Positions 52,970-62,287 of a stretch of DNA of 64,000 nucleotides are shown one piece after another. The notes under the pieces were generated by a model. The model ran no database searches. It had not been told where the DNA came from and was given only the letters and a program-made list of their open reading frames with translations. A program made the position numbers and the translations under genes. Each line of letters begins with the position of its first letter. Position 1 is the first letter of the stretch. Source of the DNA: an uncultured Rhodospirillales bacterium (GTDB lineage Bacteria > Pseudomonadota > Alphaproteobacteria > CACIAM-22H2); the NCBI GenBank assembly GCA_937926175.1, contig CALANV010000017.1:41761-105760 (forward strand), given 5' to 3'.

Positions 52970-53042
52970 GGGGCGTAGTGAGTATAATAACACTACCCCA
53001 AATCAACTCGCCCGCAAGCTGTAAAAAGGACTAGTACTACCC
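52970..53042. promoter_or_regulatory. AT-rich control region of the XRE gene with repeated ACTACCC/GTAGT
   Basis: Arms GTAGTG (52975-52980) and CACTAC (52991-52996) flank AGTATAATAA. ACTACCC occurs at 52992-52998 and again at 53036-53042. The 225-base spacer is the most AT-rich stretch in this part of the window. The repeated motifs suit an autoregulatory operator. Confidence 0.5.
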
Positions 53043-53112
53043 GCTATATCGAAGAATTTACTGTAAGACGAACGCGGAAAAATCCACAAACCATCGTCTG
53101 AATCTTGATGGT

Positions 53113-53140
53113 GGTGCCACCCACGACTATAGGTGGCACC
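53113..53140 (-). terminator. Hairpin after infC
   Basis: Perfect 9-bp arms GGTGCCACC and GGTGGCACC with a 10-base loop lie 12 bases after the infC stop. No T tract follows on the minus strand. It probably marks or protects the 3' end of the thrS-infC transcript. Confidence 0.7.
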
Positions 53141-53151
53141 CCCGACCCGAA

Positions 53152-53685
53152 CTATTTGGGCGCCAGGACCATGGTCATCTGGCGGCCTTCCATGCGCGGC
53201 GCCACTTCCACTTTTGCGAGGTCGCCCAGATCGGTGCGGACTCGCTCGAGCAGCCGAAAGCCGAGCTCCTGGTGGACCATCTCGCGGCCCCGGAAGCGCA
53301 GGGTGATCTTCACCTTGTCACCCTCCTCGAGGAAGCGGATCATCGCCCGCTTCTTGACCTCGTAGTCGTGATCATCGATGCCGGGGCGCATCTTGATCTC
53401 TTTGATTTCGATGATCTTCTGCTTCTTGCGCGCCTCGTTCTGCTTCTTCTGCTGCTCGTACTTGTACTTGCCCAGATCGAGCAGCTTGCAAACGGGCGGC
53501 GTGGCGTTTGGAGAAATCTCAACGAGGTCCAAGCCGGCCTCGTAGGCCATCTGGAGTCCCTGGTGCAGGCTGACAATGCCGACCATTTCTCCATTCTGAT
53601 CGATCAGCCGAATCTGGGCGGCTTCGATCTGGTCATTGACGCGCGGACCTTCCTTGGTCGGCGCATCCATCATTCCGCGAGCGAT
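53152..53685 (-). CDS. infC: Translation initiation factor IF-3
   Basis: A 173-residue IF-3 from the first ATG, or 177 residues from an AUC at 53685. Motifs are RVNDQIEAAQIRLIDQNGE, LDLVEISPNATPPVCKLLD, the lysine-rich linker (KYEQQKKQNEARKKQK) and IKMRPGIDDHDYEVKK. The ATG at 53673 has no ribosome site at a useful distance, whereas GGGAG lies 8-9 bases before the AUC, giving an N-terminus MARGMMDAP. Rare AUU/AUC starts are known for infC and underlie its autoregulation by IF-3. It follows thrS by about 110 bases. Confidence 0.95.
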   Translation of the reverse strand: MARGMMDAPTKEGPRVNDQIEAAQIRLIDQNGEMVGIVSLHQGLQMAYEAGLDLVEISPNATPPVCKLLDLGKYKYEQQKKQNEARKKQKIIEIKEIKMRPGIDDHDYEVKKRAMIRFLEEGDKVKITLRFRGREMVHQELGFRLLERVRTDLGDLAKVEVAPRMEGRQMTMVLAPK

Positions 53686-53794
53686 CGAGACTTCTCCCTA
53701 GTCTGTTACCCTTCCTACCCGGACTCCACGAGCGTACGCAGTAAACAAGATTACGTCGCTCCCCGGGGACCCCAAAGGAACGGTTGGTTGAACT

Positions 53795-55735
53795 TCAGGC
53801 GGTGGGGACTTCTGCCTCTTTCTTAACTCTAGCGATGGCGTCTTCCAGCGCAAGGGATTCTTGCGCGTCGCTGCCGAGGCGGCGCAGCGAAAGCGTGCGG
53901 TTCTCGGCTTCGCGTCGGCCAATCGCGAACAACAGGGGGACCTTGGCGAGGGTGTGCTCGCGCACCTTGTAGCCGATCTTCTCGTTGCGCAGGTCGGCCT
54001 CGACCCGGAGCCCGGCCGCGCGCATCGCGGCCGTCACCTCGCGTGCATAGTCGTCCGCATCGGAGGTGATCGTGGCAACCACGCCTTGCACCGGCGCCAG
54101 CCACAGCGGGAACCGTCCGGCGTAATGCTCGATGAGGATGCCGATGAACCGCTCGAACGAGCCGAAGATGGCACGGTGAAGCATCACGGGACGATGCTTC
54201 TGGCCGTCCTCGCCGATGTAGCTCGCGTCCAGCCGCTCCGGCAGGACGAAGTCGACCTGGAGCGTACCGCACTGCCAGTCACGGCCGATGGCGTCGCGCA
54301 GCACGAATTCGAGCTTCGGCCCGTAGAACGCGCCCTCACCGGGGTTGAGGATGAGCTCGAGCCCCGCCGCCTGGGCCGCGTTCTTGAGCGCCGCTTCGGC
54401 CTTGTCCCACGTCTCGTCGCTGCCGGCACGGGTCGGCGGCCGGTCCGAGAACTTCACCGTCACGTCGGTGAAGCCGAGGTCGCGGTAGATGCCGAGCAAC
54501 AGGCGGCAGAACCGGATCGTCTCGTCGGTGATTTGATCCTCGGTGCAGAAGATGTGCGCGTCGTCCTGGGTGAAGGCCCGGACGCGCATGATTCCGTGCA
54601 GCGCCCCCGACGGTTCGTAGCGGTGGCAGGATCCGAACTCGGCCATCCGCAACGGCAGGTCGCGATAGCTCTTGATGCCCTGGTTGAAGATCTGGATATG
54701 GCACGGGCAGTTCATCGGCTTGATCGCGTAGAGCCGATCGCCCTCGCTCGCTTTCGCCTCCTCGGAGCGCGGCGTCGCCGCGAACATGGCGTCCGCGAAC
54801 TTGTCCCAGTGTCCCGAGGCGATCCAGAACTTCCGGTCGAGAAGCTGCGGCGTCTTGACCTCGACATAGCCGTCCTGCTCGAGCCGGCTGCGCATGAACG
54901 ATTCGAGCGTACGCCACAACTGCCAGCCCTTCGGGTGCCAGAACACCGCGCCGGGCGCTTCCTCCTGGACATGGAACAGGTCCATCTCGCGGCCGAGGCG
55001 GCGATGGTCCCGTCGCTGCGCCTCCTCGAGACGGGTCAGGTAGGCCTTGAGTTCGGCCTCGCTCGGCCAGACCGTTCCGTAGATCCGTTGCAGCTGCGGG
55101 TTGCGCGGGTCGCCGCGCCAATAGGCGCCCGCCACCTTCATCAGCTTGAAGGCCTTGCCCAGCTTGCCGGTCGACGGCAGGTGCGGACCGGTGCACAGGT
55201 CCAGCCAGTTACCCTGGCGATAGATCGTGATCTCCTCGTCCTCGGGAATCTCGCCGATCCATTCGGCCTTGAAGGTCTCGCCACGCTCCTTGAAGAAACG
55301 GATAGCCTGGTCGCGGTCCCAGACTTCGCGCGTGATCTTTTCGTCGCGGTCGACGATCTCGCGCATCTTCGCTTCGATCCGCGGGAAGTCGTCCGGCGTG
55401 AACGGTTCGTCGCGCACGAAATCGTAATAGAAGCCGTCCTCGGTCGCGGGCCCGAAGGTGATCTGCGTACCGGGATAGAGCTCCTGCACCGCTTCGGCCA
55501 GAACATGTGCGGCGTCATGACGCAGCAGCGGCAGTGCGTCCGGCGACTTCGCCGTGATGATCTCGACCGACGCATCGTGGTCGATCACCGTGGCGAGATC
55601 CTTCACCGTGCCGTCGACCTTGATGGCGAGCGCGGCCTTGGCGAGGCCAGGGCCGATCGACTGTGCGATCTCGGTCCCGCTCACGGCGGAGGGAAACTGC
55701 TTGACGCTGCCGTCGGGCAGCTTGATCGCGACCAT
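53795..55735 (-). CDS. thrS: Threonyl-tRNA synthetase
   Basis: A 646-residue class II synthetase with TGS domain (residues 1-62), editing SAD domain (RHDAAHVLAEAVQELYPG), catalytic core with the zinc ligand cysteine in IKPMNCPCHIQIF, motif 2 (MAEFGSCHRYEPSGALHG), and anticodon-binding domain. Length and all motifs are normal. It heads the thrS-infC pair and follows a glycosyltransferase gene by 57 bases. Confidence 0.97.
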   Translation of the reverse strand: MVAIKLPDGSVKQFPSAVSGTEIAQSIGPGLAKAALAIKVDGTVKDLATVIDHDASVEIITAKSPDALPLLRHDAAHVLAEAVQELYPGTQITFGPATEDGFYYDFVRDEPFTPDDFPRIEAKMREIVDRDEKITREVWDRDQAIRFFKERGETFKAEWIGEIPEDEEITIYRQGNWLDLCTGPHLPSTGKLGKAFKLMKVAGAYWRGDPRNPQLQRIYGTVWPSEAELKAYLTRLEEAQRRDHRRLGREMDLFHVQEEAPGAVFWHPKGWQLWRTLESFMRSRLEQDGYVEVKTPQLLDRKFWIASGHWDKFADAMFAATPRSEEAKASEGDRLYAIKPMNCPCHIQIFNQGIKSYRDLPLRMAEFGSCHRYEPSGALHGIMRVRAFTQDDAHIFCTEDQITDETIRFCRLLLGIYRDLGFTDVTVKFSDRPPTRAGSDETWDKAEAALKNAAQAAGLELILNPGEGAFYGPKLEFVLRDAIGRDWQCGTLQVDFVLPERLDASYIGEDGQKHRPVMLHRAIFGSFERFIGILIEHYAGRFPLWLAPVQGVVATITSDADDYAREVTAAMRAAGLRVEADLRNEKIGYKVREHTLAKVPLLFAIGRREAENRTLSLRRLGSDAQESLALEDAIARVKKEAEVPTA

Positions 55736-55792
55736 TGAACCTCGAGTGGCGTTGTTCCCGCGCTGCGGAAAACCGCGGCAATCTAAATTGAA

Positions 55793-56773
55793 TCAGGGAC
55801 CTGTCAAGCGGGGCGGGGCATCGTTTCCGAGCCCGACGAGATTTTGCAGCGCCACGCTGACCTCGGCGACGGGAAGATCGGCCAGACGGTCACGGCGCAG
55901 ATAGGCCACCGGGGCACCGCGCGGGCCGCATTGCGCCGGATCGCTGGCGGCCGAGAACAGGACGACGCTGGGCGTGCCGGCGGCGACGATCAGGTGAATG
56001 GGACCGGTCACGCCGCCGACGGCGGCCTTTGCACCGCGCGCGAGCGCGGCGATCTCGGCGATGCTGGTGTCGCCGACAAGGTCGCGGGCCTCCGGGCAGG
56101 CGGCGCGGATCGTCTCGGCAAGCGGCTTTTCGGGGGCCGTGCCGAGCACGACGGGCGTGATGCCGCGCGCGGCGAGCTCGCGGCCAAGCACGCCATAGTT
56201 CGCGGCCGGCCAGATCTTCTCCGGCCGGTGCGCGGAGCCGCCGGGCACGAACAGGACATAGGGTTGCCGCAGGCGATAGCGCGAGATGTCGGCGTCGAGC
56301 CACGATACGTCCGGCGCATCCGTCTCGGGGATGCCGGCCATGCGCAGCTGCTCTGCCCGGCTGTCCATGACGTGCATCTCGTCGCGCCGCGGGTTGCTGT
56401 GGGGATGCGAGCATCCGCGCGCAATGCCCGACCATTGTGGCCGCGGACCGGGTCCCAGCGCATAGAAATAGAAGTTGGTGCGATCGGAGGTCTGCAGATC
56501 GTAGACGCGATCGAAGCGCCCCGCACGCAGGCGCCGGCGCAGCTCGAGCCACCCGCGCACGTTCCAGAACGACGGCCGCGAGTCGATCCACACGTCGTCG
56601 AAATAGGGCGAGGCCGACAGCAGTGCCGCATAGGGCTTGGTGGTGAGGGCGGTGATATGCGCGCGCGGGTGGTGGCGCCGGATCGCCGCCATCGGCCCCA
56701 GGGCCTGGATGATGTCACCCAGCGCGCTGAGGCGGATGACCAGGATCCGTTCGGGTTCACCGCTGGGCGTCAT
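55793..56773 (-). CDS. Glycosyltransferase family 9 (heptosyltransferase-like)
   Basis: A 326-residue GT9 protein. N-terminal ILVIRLSALGDIIQALGPM and C-terminal GGVTGPIHLIVAAGTPSVVLF are the family signatures. These enzymes add heptose in lipopolysaccharide core synthesis at the inner membrane. It follows another glycosyltransferase gene by about 60 bases, so the pair likely works on cell-surface glycan. The sugar is not certain. Confidence 0.93.
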   Translation of the reverse strand: MTPSGEPERILVIRLSALGDIIQALGPMAAIRRHHPRAHITALTTKPYAALLSASPYFDDVWIDSRPSFWNVRGWLELRRRLRAGRFDRVYDLQTSDRTNFYFYALGPGPRPQWSGIARGCSHPHSNPRRDEMHVMDSRAEQLRMAGIPETDAPDVSWLDADISRYRLRQPYVLFVPGGSAHRPEKIWPAANYGVLGRELAARGITPVVLGTAPEKPLAETIRAACPEARDLVGDTSIAEIAALARGAKAAVGGVTGPIHLIVAAGTPSVVLFSAASDPAQCGPRGAPVAYLRRDRLADLPVAEVSVALQNLVGLGNDAPPRLTGP

Positions 56774-56836
56774 GGGCGTTCCTGCCTGCCTCCGACGATG
56801 TGGTGCCCGCGTGCGGACGGATGAAGCCGGTGGCGC

Positions 56837-58030
56837 TCATGCGAACTCCGCCAGGACTTCGCCGTAGACGGCGAGCGTTGCCGCACACATCTGTTCGCGA
56901 CTGAAACGAGCGCGGATGTTGGCCGCCGCCGTTTCGGCAAGTGCCGCGCGTGCCGCCGGGTCGAGCGCCAGGGCCGCTGCGAGCGCACCGGCAAGCGCGT
57001 CCGGATCGCCCGGTGGAACCAGCCACCCGGTGCTGCCCGGCAGGATGATCTCGGGGGCGGCGCCGTGGTTCGTCGCGATCACCGGCCGCCCCATGGCCTG
57101 GGCTTCGGCGATGACGCGTCCGAATGCCTCGGGATCGGTCGAGGCATGGATCACGACGTCGGCCAGCATGAAGGCGGCCGGCATATCGCGGCAGTGGTCC
57201 AGGACCCGCACGACGCCTTCGAGTCCCCGCGCCCGGATCAGCGCCTCCAGCTCGGCGCGATAGGCCGTCCGCCCCTGGTCGGAGCCGATCAGGATGCAGC
57301 AGACGTCGCGGCGGCCGAGTCGCGCCATTGCCTCGATCAGGACCGCCTGTCCCTTCCAGCGCGTCAGACGACCGGGTAGCATGATAATGGGAACGCCGTC
57401 GGGCAGGCGCCATTCGCGCGCAAGCTGGATGACGCGCTCCGCGCTGACGCGGTTCTTGTCGAAGCTTGCGACGTCGATGCCGCGATGAATCACGCGGATC
57501 AGCGACGGCGGTACGCCATAAGTCTCGACGACGTGTCGCGCGATGAACTCGGAAATCGCGATCACGCGCGCGCCGCGTACCATGATCGAGTTGTAGAAAC
57601 GCTTCAGACGGTTGCGCGCGTTGTAGGTGCCGTGGAACGTCGTGACGAAGGGGCGCCGGGTCCGCCGTGCCGCGTACCATGCGCTCCATGCGGGCGCGCG
57701 GCTGCGCGCGTGAACCAGATCGACGGCATGCTGCTCGATCAGCGCGGCGATGCGATCGACGTTCTTGCGCATCACCAGCGGGTTCTTCGAGTCGACCGGG
57801 AGTGTGACGTGCACGGCGCCGGCGCGTTCGATCTCGCGCACCATCGGTCCGCCCGCCGAGACGACGATCGACTTCCAGCCGGCGCGCACGAGCGCCGCGG
57901 CAATGTCCGCCGTGCCGCGCTCGACGCCGCCGGTCTCGAGCCGCGGCAGGATCTGCATCACGCACCGTGACTCGCCCTGTTGCGGGCTGGCTGCGGGTTC
58001 GAACGGCCGTTCCGGCACGCCCGGTTGCAT
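56837..58030 (-). CDS. Glycosyltransferase family 4
   Basis: A GT4 protein with QILPRLETGGVERGTADIA at the N-terminus and the EX7E-containing EAFGRVIAEAQAMGRPVIA at the C-terminus. From 58030 it has 397 residues; a start at 57958 (MQILPRLE) gives 373 and is equally likely. No clear ribosome site decides. It diverges from an alpha/beta hydrolase gene and precedes the GT9 gene, suggesting lipopolysaccharide or other surface glycan synthesis. Confidence 0.92.
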   Translation of the reverse strand: MQPGVPERPFEPAASPQQGESRCVMQILPRLETGGVERGTADIAAALVRAGWKSIVVSAGGPMVREIERAGAVHVTLPVDSKNPLVMRKNVDRIAALIEQHAVDLVHARSRAPAWSAWYAARRTRRPFVTTFHGTYNARNRLKRFYNSIMVRGARVIAISEFIARHVVETYGVPPSLIRVIHRGIDVASFDKNRVSAERVIQLAREWRLPDGVPIIMLPGRLTRWKGQAVLIEAMARLGRRDVCCILIGSDQGRTAYRAELEALIRARGLEGVVRVLDHCRDMPAAFMLADVVIHASTDPEAFGRVIAEAQAMGRPVIATNHGAAPEIILPGSTGWLVPPGDPDALAGALAAALALDPAARAALAETAAANIRARFSREQMCAATLAVYGEVLAEFA

Positions 58031-58069
58031 GTTAGGGTCGTCGGGTAATCTCATCTGATCGGGCGCGCC

Positions 58070-58864
58070 ATGATCGATTCGACCGCAGCGCTGGAAAGAC
58101 CGTCGTTTATCGAGTGCGAATCCGGCGTCTCTATCGCCTATCACAAGACGGCGGGCAAGTCTCCTGGCGTCATCTTCTGCGGCGGCTTCATGTCGGACAT
58201 GACGGGCACCAAGGCCATGGCACTCGAGGCCTATTGCCGGGCCAGAGGGCACGCCTTCGTCCGTTTCGATTACCGCGGACATGGCCAGTCCTCCGGCCGG
58301 TTCGAGGACGGCTCGGTGGGCGCGTGGAGCGAGGATGCGAAGGCCGTTCTCGACCGACTGACCGACGGTCCCCAGATCGTGGTCGGGTCGAGCATGGGCG
58401 GGTGGATCGCGCTTAACCTCGCGCTCGTCCGGCCGGACCGCGTGGCGTCGATCATCGGCATCGCGCCGGCGCCGGATTTCACCGAAGACCTGATATGGGC
58501 GGCGTTTACGCCCGAAATGCGCCGCAAGCTCGAGACCGAGGGCGTCATCCATCAACCGTCGGCGTACAGCGACAAGCCCTACGCGATCACCATGCGGCTG
58601 ATCGAGGATGGCCGGCGGCATCTGCGTCTGCGCGGCACGATTCCCTTCACCGGACCGGTCCGGATTCTCCATGGCATGCAGGATCCGGACGTGCCGTGGC
58701 AGCGCTCGCTGGTTCTTGCCGACAAGCTAGCGACGACGGACGTGCAGGTCGTTTTGGTCAAGGACGGCGACCACCGCCTGTCGCGCGATCAGGATCTGGC
58801 GTTGTTGACGCGCACGCTCGGCGAAGTGATCGATCGCGTTTCGGCCCAGGCAGCCTCTGCATGA
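58070..58864 (+). CDS. Alpha/beta hydrolase
   Basis: A 264-residue alpha/beta hydrolase. The nucleophile elbow is VVGSSMGGW, the acid lies in ILHGMQDPDVPW and the histidine in KDGDHRLS. The oxyanion segment is GVIFCGGFMSDM and a FDYRGHGQS motif follows. It resembles ABHD10-like carboxylesterases. It is cytoplasmic (no signal) and stands alone between divergent and convergent genes, so the substrate is open. Confidence 0.9.
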   Translation: MIDSTAALERPSFIECESGVSIAYHKTAGKSPGVIFCGGFMSDMTGTKAMALEAYCRARGHAFVRFDYRGHGQSSGRFEDGSVGAWSEDAKAVLDRLTDGPQIVVGSSMGGWIALNLALVRPDRVASIIGIAPAPDFTEDLIWAAFTPEMRRKLETEGVIHQPSAYSDKPYAITMRLIEDGRRHLRLRGTIPFTGPVRILHGMQDPDVPWQRSLVLADKLATTDVQVVLVKDGDHRLSRDQDLALLTRTLGEVIDRVSAQAASA

Positions 58865-58873
58865 ACGTGACGC

Positions 58874-59815
58874 TCAGTTTCCCGCCAGATCCATTTTCGT
58901 TGCCGTGGTCATCGCCGAAAGGATGGCTTTGAGCCCGGTACGGTAATCGGGATAGGCAAGGCGCACGCCGAGCTCGGTCTTGATGCGGGCGTTCGAGACG
59001 CGCTTGTTGTCGGCATAGAAGCTGCGCGCCAACTCGGACATGCCCGGCGCAGCCACGGCAAACGGGATTTCGGGCGGCGGCTCGCGGCCGAGCAGTGCCG
59101 CGGCATAGGCAATGACGTCCTGCGGCGGCGCGGGATCGTCGTCGCACACGTTGTAGATCGCGCCAGGATTCGGTCGCGCGATCGACGCCTCGATCACGCT
59201 GACGATGTCGTCGACATGGATGCGCGAGAAGACCTGGCCCGGCTTGACGATGCGTCTGGCCGTGCCCTTGAGCACGGCATCGAGCGCACTTCGTCCGGGG
59301 CCGTAGATGCCGGCGAGCCTGAACAGGTGAACCGGTAGCCCGACACGCAACAGGTCGAGCCAGCCCTGCTCGGCTGCGACGCGCGCGCGGCCGCGCGGTC
59401 CGGTCGGATGAAGCCCCGATCGTTCGTCGACCCAGTCACCGCCACGGTCGCCGTAGACGCCGGTCGTCGAAAGATATCCCGCCCATCTGACTGTGCCGGT
59501 GCCGCCGGCGCTCAGGGCGGCGAGATCGGCGGCATGATGGTCGAGAACCGGATCGCCGGCCGCATCGGGCGGGACAGAACTCAACAGATGCGTCGTCCCC
59601 GCCAGCGCCGCACGAGCATCCTCAAGCGGCCGGCCGCGGTCGAACAGGAACGCGGTGATGCCGTGCGTCGCAAGCGCTCGCCGTTTCTCCTCGCTGCGGC
59701 ACGTTCCGGCAACGGACCATCCGCGTGCGCGGAGCCGGGCTGCGAGTGCTGCGGCCGTATAGCCGAGGCCGAACACGAACAGACGTTTCGGGGCGGGCGA
59801 ATGGGGGAGTCGCAT
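58874..59815 (-). CDS. NAD(P)-binding extended SDR (YeeZ-like)
   Basis: A 313-residue extended SDR. The cofactor loop is the variant FVFGLGYTAAALA, followed by LSTTGVYGDRGGDWV and FSRIHVDDIVSVI. This resembles YeeZ-type putative epimerases with a degenerate GxGxxA motif. The start at 59815 (MRLPHSPAPK) is chosen over 59890. It converges on the hydrolase gene with 9 bases between. The reaction is unknown. Confidence 0.88.
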   Translation of the reverse strand: MRLPHSPAPKRLFVFGLGYTAAALAARLRARGWSVAGTCRSEEKRRALATHGITAFLFDRGRPLEDARAALAGTTHLLSSVPPDAAGDPVLDHHAADLAALSAGGTGTVRWAGYLSTTGVYGDRGGDWVDERSGLHPTGPRGRARVAAEQGWLDLLRVGLPVHLFRLAGIYGPGRSALDAVLKGTARRIVKPGQVFSRIHVDDIVSVIEASIARPNPGAIYNVCDDDPAPPQDVIAYAAALLGREPPPEIPFAVAAPGMSELARSFYADNKRVSNARIKTELGVRLAYPDYRTGLKAILSAMTTATKMDLAGN

Positions 59816-59920
59816 GGCGCTCTCACTTCGGATCGGCGCGGCCGATGCAAGGTCGAGCGTCGCCGGCGCCGCGGCTGGCGACCGTATCAAATCCGGGCTC
59901 GAGCCGCTAATGTCTCCACC

Positions 59921-60739
59921 ATGCGGATTCTTGTTCTGCTCTTCGCCCTGCTGCTGGCGTTTCCGGCCATGGCCCAGCAGGATCGCCGGGGCCTACCGCT
60001 GCAATCGGGCCTTTCGGCCGACGCCCGTTACCTCGATTGTCTGGCGCATGCGGCGCGGGCGCCGGCCGATGCGTTCGAGGAGGCGCTCGCCTGGGCCTCC
60101 GGGGGCGGCGCCGAGCCGGCACAGCATTGCGCCGCGGTCGCGCTTTTCCACAACGGACAGCTCGAGGCAGCGGCGTACCGGCTCGAACAGCTTGCGATCG
60201 ACATGCGCCTGTTCGCGCCGGAGCTTCGCGCCGAAGTGCTGGCCCAGGCCGGTCGTGCTTGGCTCGACGCGCGCAATCCGGCGCGCGCGGCGGCAGCCTT
60301 CTCCACCGCACTGGAACTTGCCCCCGCCCAGATCGAACTGTGGATCGACCGTGCTGAGGCGCATGCCGCGGCGGCCGATTATCGGGCCGCGATCGACGAC
60401 CTCAACCACGCCGCCACTCTCGATGCGGGACGCGCCGATATTTTCGCGTTTCGCGCGGCCGCCTACCGGTTCGTGGGGCTGCTCGACCTTGCATTCGAGG
60501 ACGCCGAGCGTGCCGTGCGGATGGACCCAAACCTGCCGGAGGGTTGGCTCGAACGCGCGATCCTGCAGCGCCAGCGGGGCGATACCGCTGCGGCGCGCCG
60601 GGATTTCCTGCAGGTTCTCCTGCTTGACCCGGACGGCCCCGCGGGCGAAGCTGCCCGCGCCAATATCGAGCGCATGGAGCTGAAGCTCGAGGAGCCGGCA
60701 ACGCCGAGCCCGCCGGTATCGAGTCGTCACCGGCGCTGA
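59921..60739 (+). CDS. Exported TPR-repeat protein
   Basis: A 272-residue protein with a Sec signal peptide (ILVLLFALLLAFPAMAQQ) and at least three TPR units in the second half (ARAAAAFSTALELAPAQIEL, YRAAIDDLNHAATLDAGRAD, LAFEDAERAVRMDPNLPEG). It likely acts as a periplasmic scaffold. The frame upstream of 59921 is open but overlaps the divergent SDR gene and is not coding. Confidence 0.88.
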   Translation: MRILVLLFALLLAFPAMAQQDRRGLPLQSGLSADARYLDCLAHAARAPADAFEEALAWASGGGAEPAQHCAAVALFHNGQLEAAAYRLEQLAIDMRLFAPELRAEVLAQAGRAWLDARNPARAAAAFSTALELAPAQIELWIDRAEAHAAAADYRAAIDDLNHAATLDAGRADIFAFRAAAYRFVGLLDLAFEDAERAVRMDPNLPEGWLERAILQRQRGDTAAARRDFLQVLLLDPDGPAGEAARANIERMELKLEEPATPSPPVSSRHRR

Positions 60740-60792
60740 GCGACGCGACGGGGGCGGCGCGTCGCCGTCGAGCGGCCCGACGCCGGTTACGC

Positions 60793-61458
60793 TCAGAAAT
60801 CCAGGTCCGCGTAGTGCTTCGGCGGTGCCACGCCGGGAATATGGTCCGCAAGCAGCGGCCGGAACGACGGTCGCGACTTGATGCGGGCGTACCATTCCTT
60901 CGCCGCCGTATGTTGGTCCCACGGCACGTCGCCCAGGTAGTCGAGCGTCGAGATATGCGCGGCGGCCGTGATGTCCGCCAGCGAGAACTTGTCGCCCGCC
61001 AGATAGCGGCGGCGCTCGGTCAGCCAGCCGATGTAATCGAGGTGGTAGTGAATATTGTGATAGCCGGCGCGCACGGCCGCGGAGTTCGGCTCACCCAGGC
61101 CGAGGAACCGCTTCATCATCTTTTCGCGGTAGAGATTGTCGGAAACTTCGCGCGCGAATTTCTGGTCGAACCAAGCGACCAGGCGCCGGATCTCGGCGCG
61201 TTCGGCGGGCGTGCCCGCGAGCATCGGATTGTCCGGATAGACCTCCTCGAGATACTCGCAGATCACGCCGGAGTCGGCGATGATCCGACCGCCGTCGTCG
61301 AGGACGGGAACGGTACCGGCCGGATTGAGCACAAGGAATTCGGGCCGGCGTTCCCAGACCTTCTCGGCCTTCATTTCGAAGTCGAGACCCTTTTCCCGGA
61401 GAACGACGCGGACCTTGCGGCAGTACGGCGAGAGCCAGAGGTGATAGAGCGTGCGCAC
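60793..61458 (-). CDS. Glutathione S-transferase
   Basis: A GST with an N-terminal thioredoxin-like domain (YHLWLSPYCRKVRVVLREKG, NPAGTVPVLDDGG, IADSGVICEYLEE) and helical C-terminal domain (LAGDKFSLADITAAAHIS). A GTG start at 61458 gives 221 residues and begins exactly at the first beta strand; a start at 61494 would add 12. It resembles the bacterial Beta/theta-like GSTs. It lies between ExoD and a convergent TPR gene. Confidence 0.92.
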   Translation of the reverse strand: MRTLYHLWLSPYCRKVRVVLREKGLDFEMKAEKVWERRPEFLVLNPAGTVPVLDDGGRIIADSGVICEYLEEVYPDNPMLAGTPAERAEIRRLVAWFDQKFAREVSDNLYREKMMKRFLGLGEPNSAAVRAGYHNIHYHLDYIGWLTERRRYLAGDKFSLADITAAAHISTLDYLGDVPWDQHTAAKEWYARIKSRPSFRPLLADHIPGVAPPKHYADLDF

Positions 61459-61527
61459 GAGCGCGTACTTTAGCGCTGGCGCGGTGGCTTGCAACCGTGA
61501 GGACGGATGTCCGGCCGACGTTCGCGA

Positions 61528-62145
61528 TCAGATGTCGAGGACCTGAAGGACGGTCGCGCCGAGGGCGACGGCAAGGCCGATCGATCCCAGCCCGGCAATG
61601 TGACCGAGGGCAAGCATGAGACCGTCGCGTGCGATGAGGCCGAGTGCCATCAGGAGCAGGGCGCTGGCCGGCGCGACGCTGTACAGCGGCACCGGCAGCG
61701 TCAGCAGAAGGGCCTGGACCAAGCCGGCGAGGCCCACCCAGCGGTGACCGAAGACGCGCATGAGCGACGGCAGCCGCGGCTGCAGGGTCCTGTCGAGACG
61801 CCGGATCAGCGGCTGCGCCCGGCTGATCAGGCGCATGAGCGTGTGGCGCTTGACTGTCGCCCGGCCGAGCCACGGCGGTATCCATGGCCGGTCGCGGCCG
61901 AGCAGGAGCTGCGCGGTGATGACGATGGCCGGCACGCCGAACACGGTCGAGAAGCCCGGAATGCTGGGGCCGGGCGTCAGGTTCGGAACCGCGAGCAGAA
62001 GGAGAAGCACGCCGTAGGCGCGGGTGTCGAGACTCCGGAACAGCTCGCCGAGCGTGATGTGCGCGGTCGATCCGCTGCACAGCCGGTGCAGAACGGCCTC
62101 GAGCGTGTCCTCCGGCAGCGCTGCGCCCGGCGATCCACTGTCCAT
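61528..62145 (-). CDS. ExoD-family exopolysaccharide synthesis protein
   Basis: A 205-residue membrane protein of the ExoD family: ITLGELFRSLDTRAYGVLL, NLTPGPSIPGFSTVFGVP and TLPVPLYSVAPASALLLMA are diagnostic. ExoD is linked to exopolysaccharide production and alkali tolerance in rhizobia; the mechanism is unknown. It lies about 70 bases before the GST gene on the same strand. Confidence 0.92.
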   Translation of the reverse strand: MDSGSPGAALPEDTLEAVLHRLCSGSTAHITLGELFRSLDTRAYGVLLLLLAVPNLTPGPSIPGFSTVFGVPAIVITAQLLLGRDRPWIPPWLGRATVKRHTLMRLISRAQPLIRRLDRTLQPRLPSLMRVFGHRWVGLAGLVQALLLTLPVPLYSVAPASALLLMALGLIARDGLMLALGHIAGLGSIGLAVALGATVLQVLDI

Positions 62146-62287
62146 CGTCTACCCTCGCGGCGAAGAGACGGCGCCAGCATGCCCCATTCCGCCCGAGGCG
62201 GAACGCCGACGCCGCCGGCGCGTTCGTTTGCCGCGGCCGTATATCGTCGGGCGAATCCGGTCCGACTCCTGCGCCTGACCCGGACGG

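Noticed and set aside
53861..55738. Plus-strand open frame of 625 codons
   Set aside because: Complement of thrS, which has all expected synthetase motifs.
59408..60739. 443-codon frame as an N-terminally extended TPR protein
   Set aside because: The first 170 codons overlap the divergent SDR gene and are arginine-rich; a signal peptide begins precisely at 59921.
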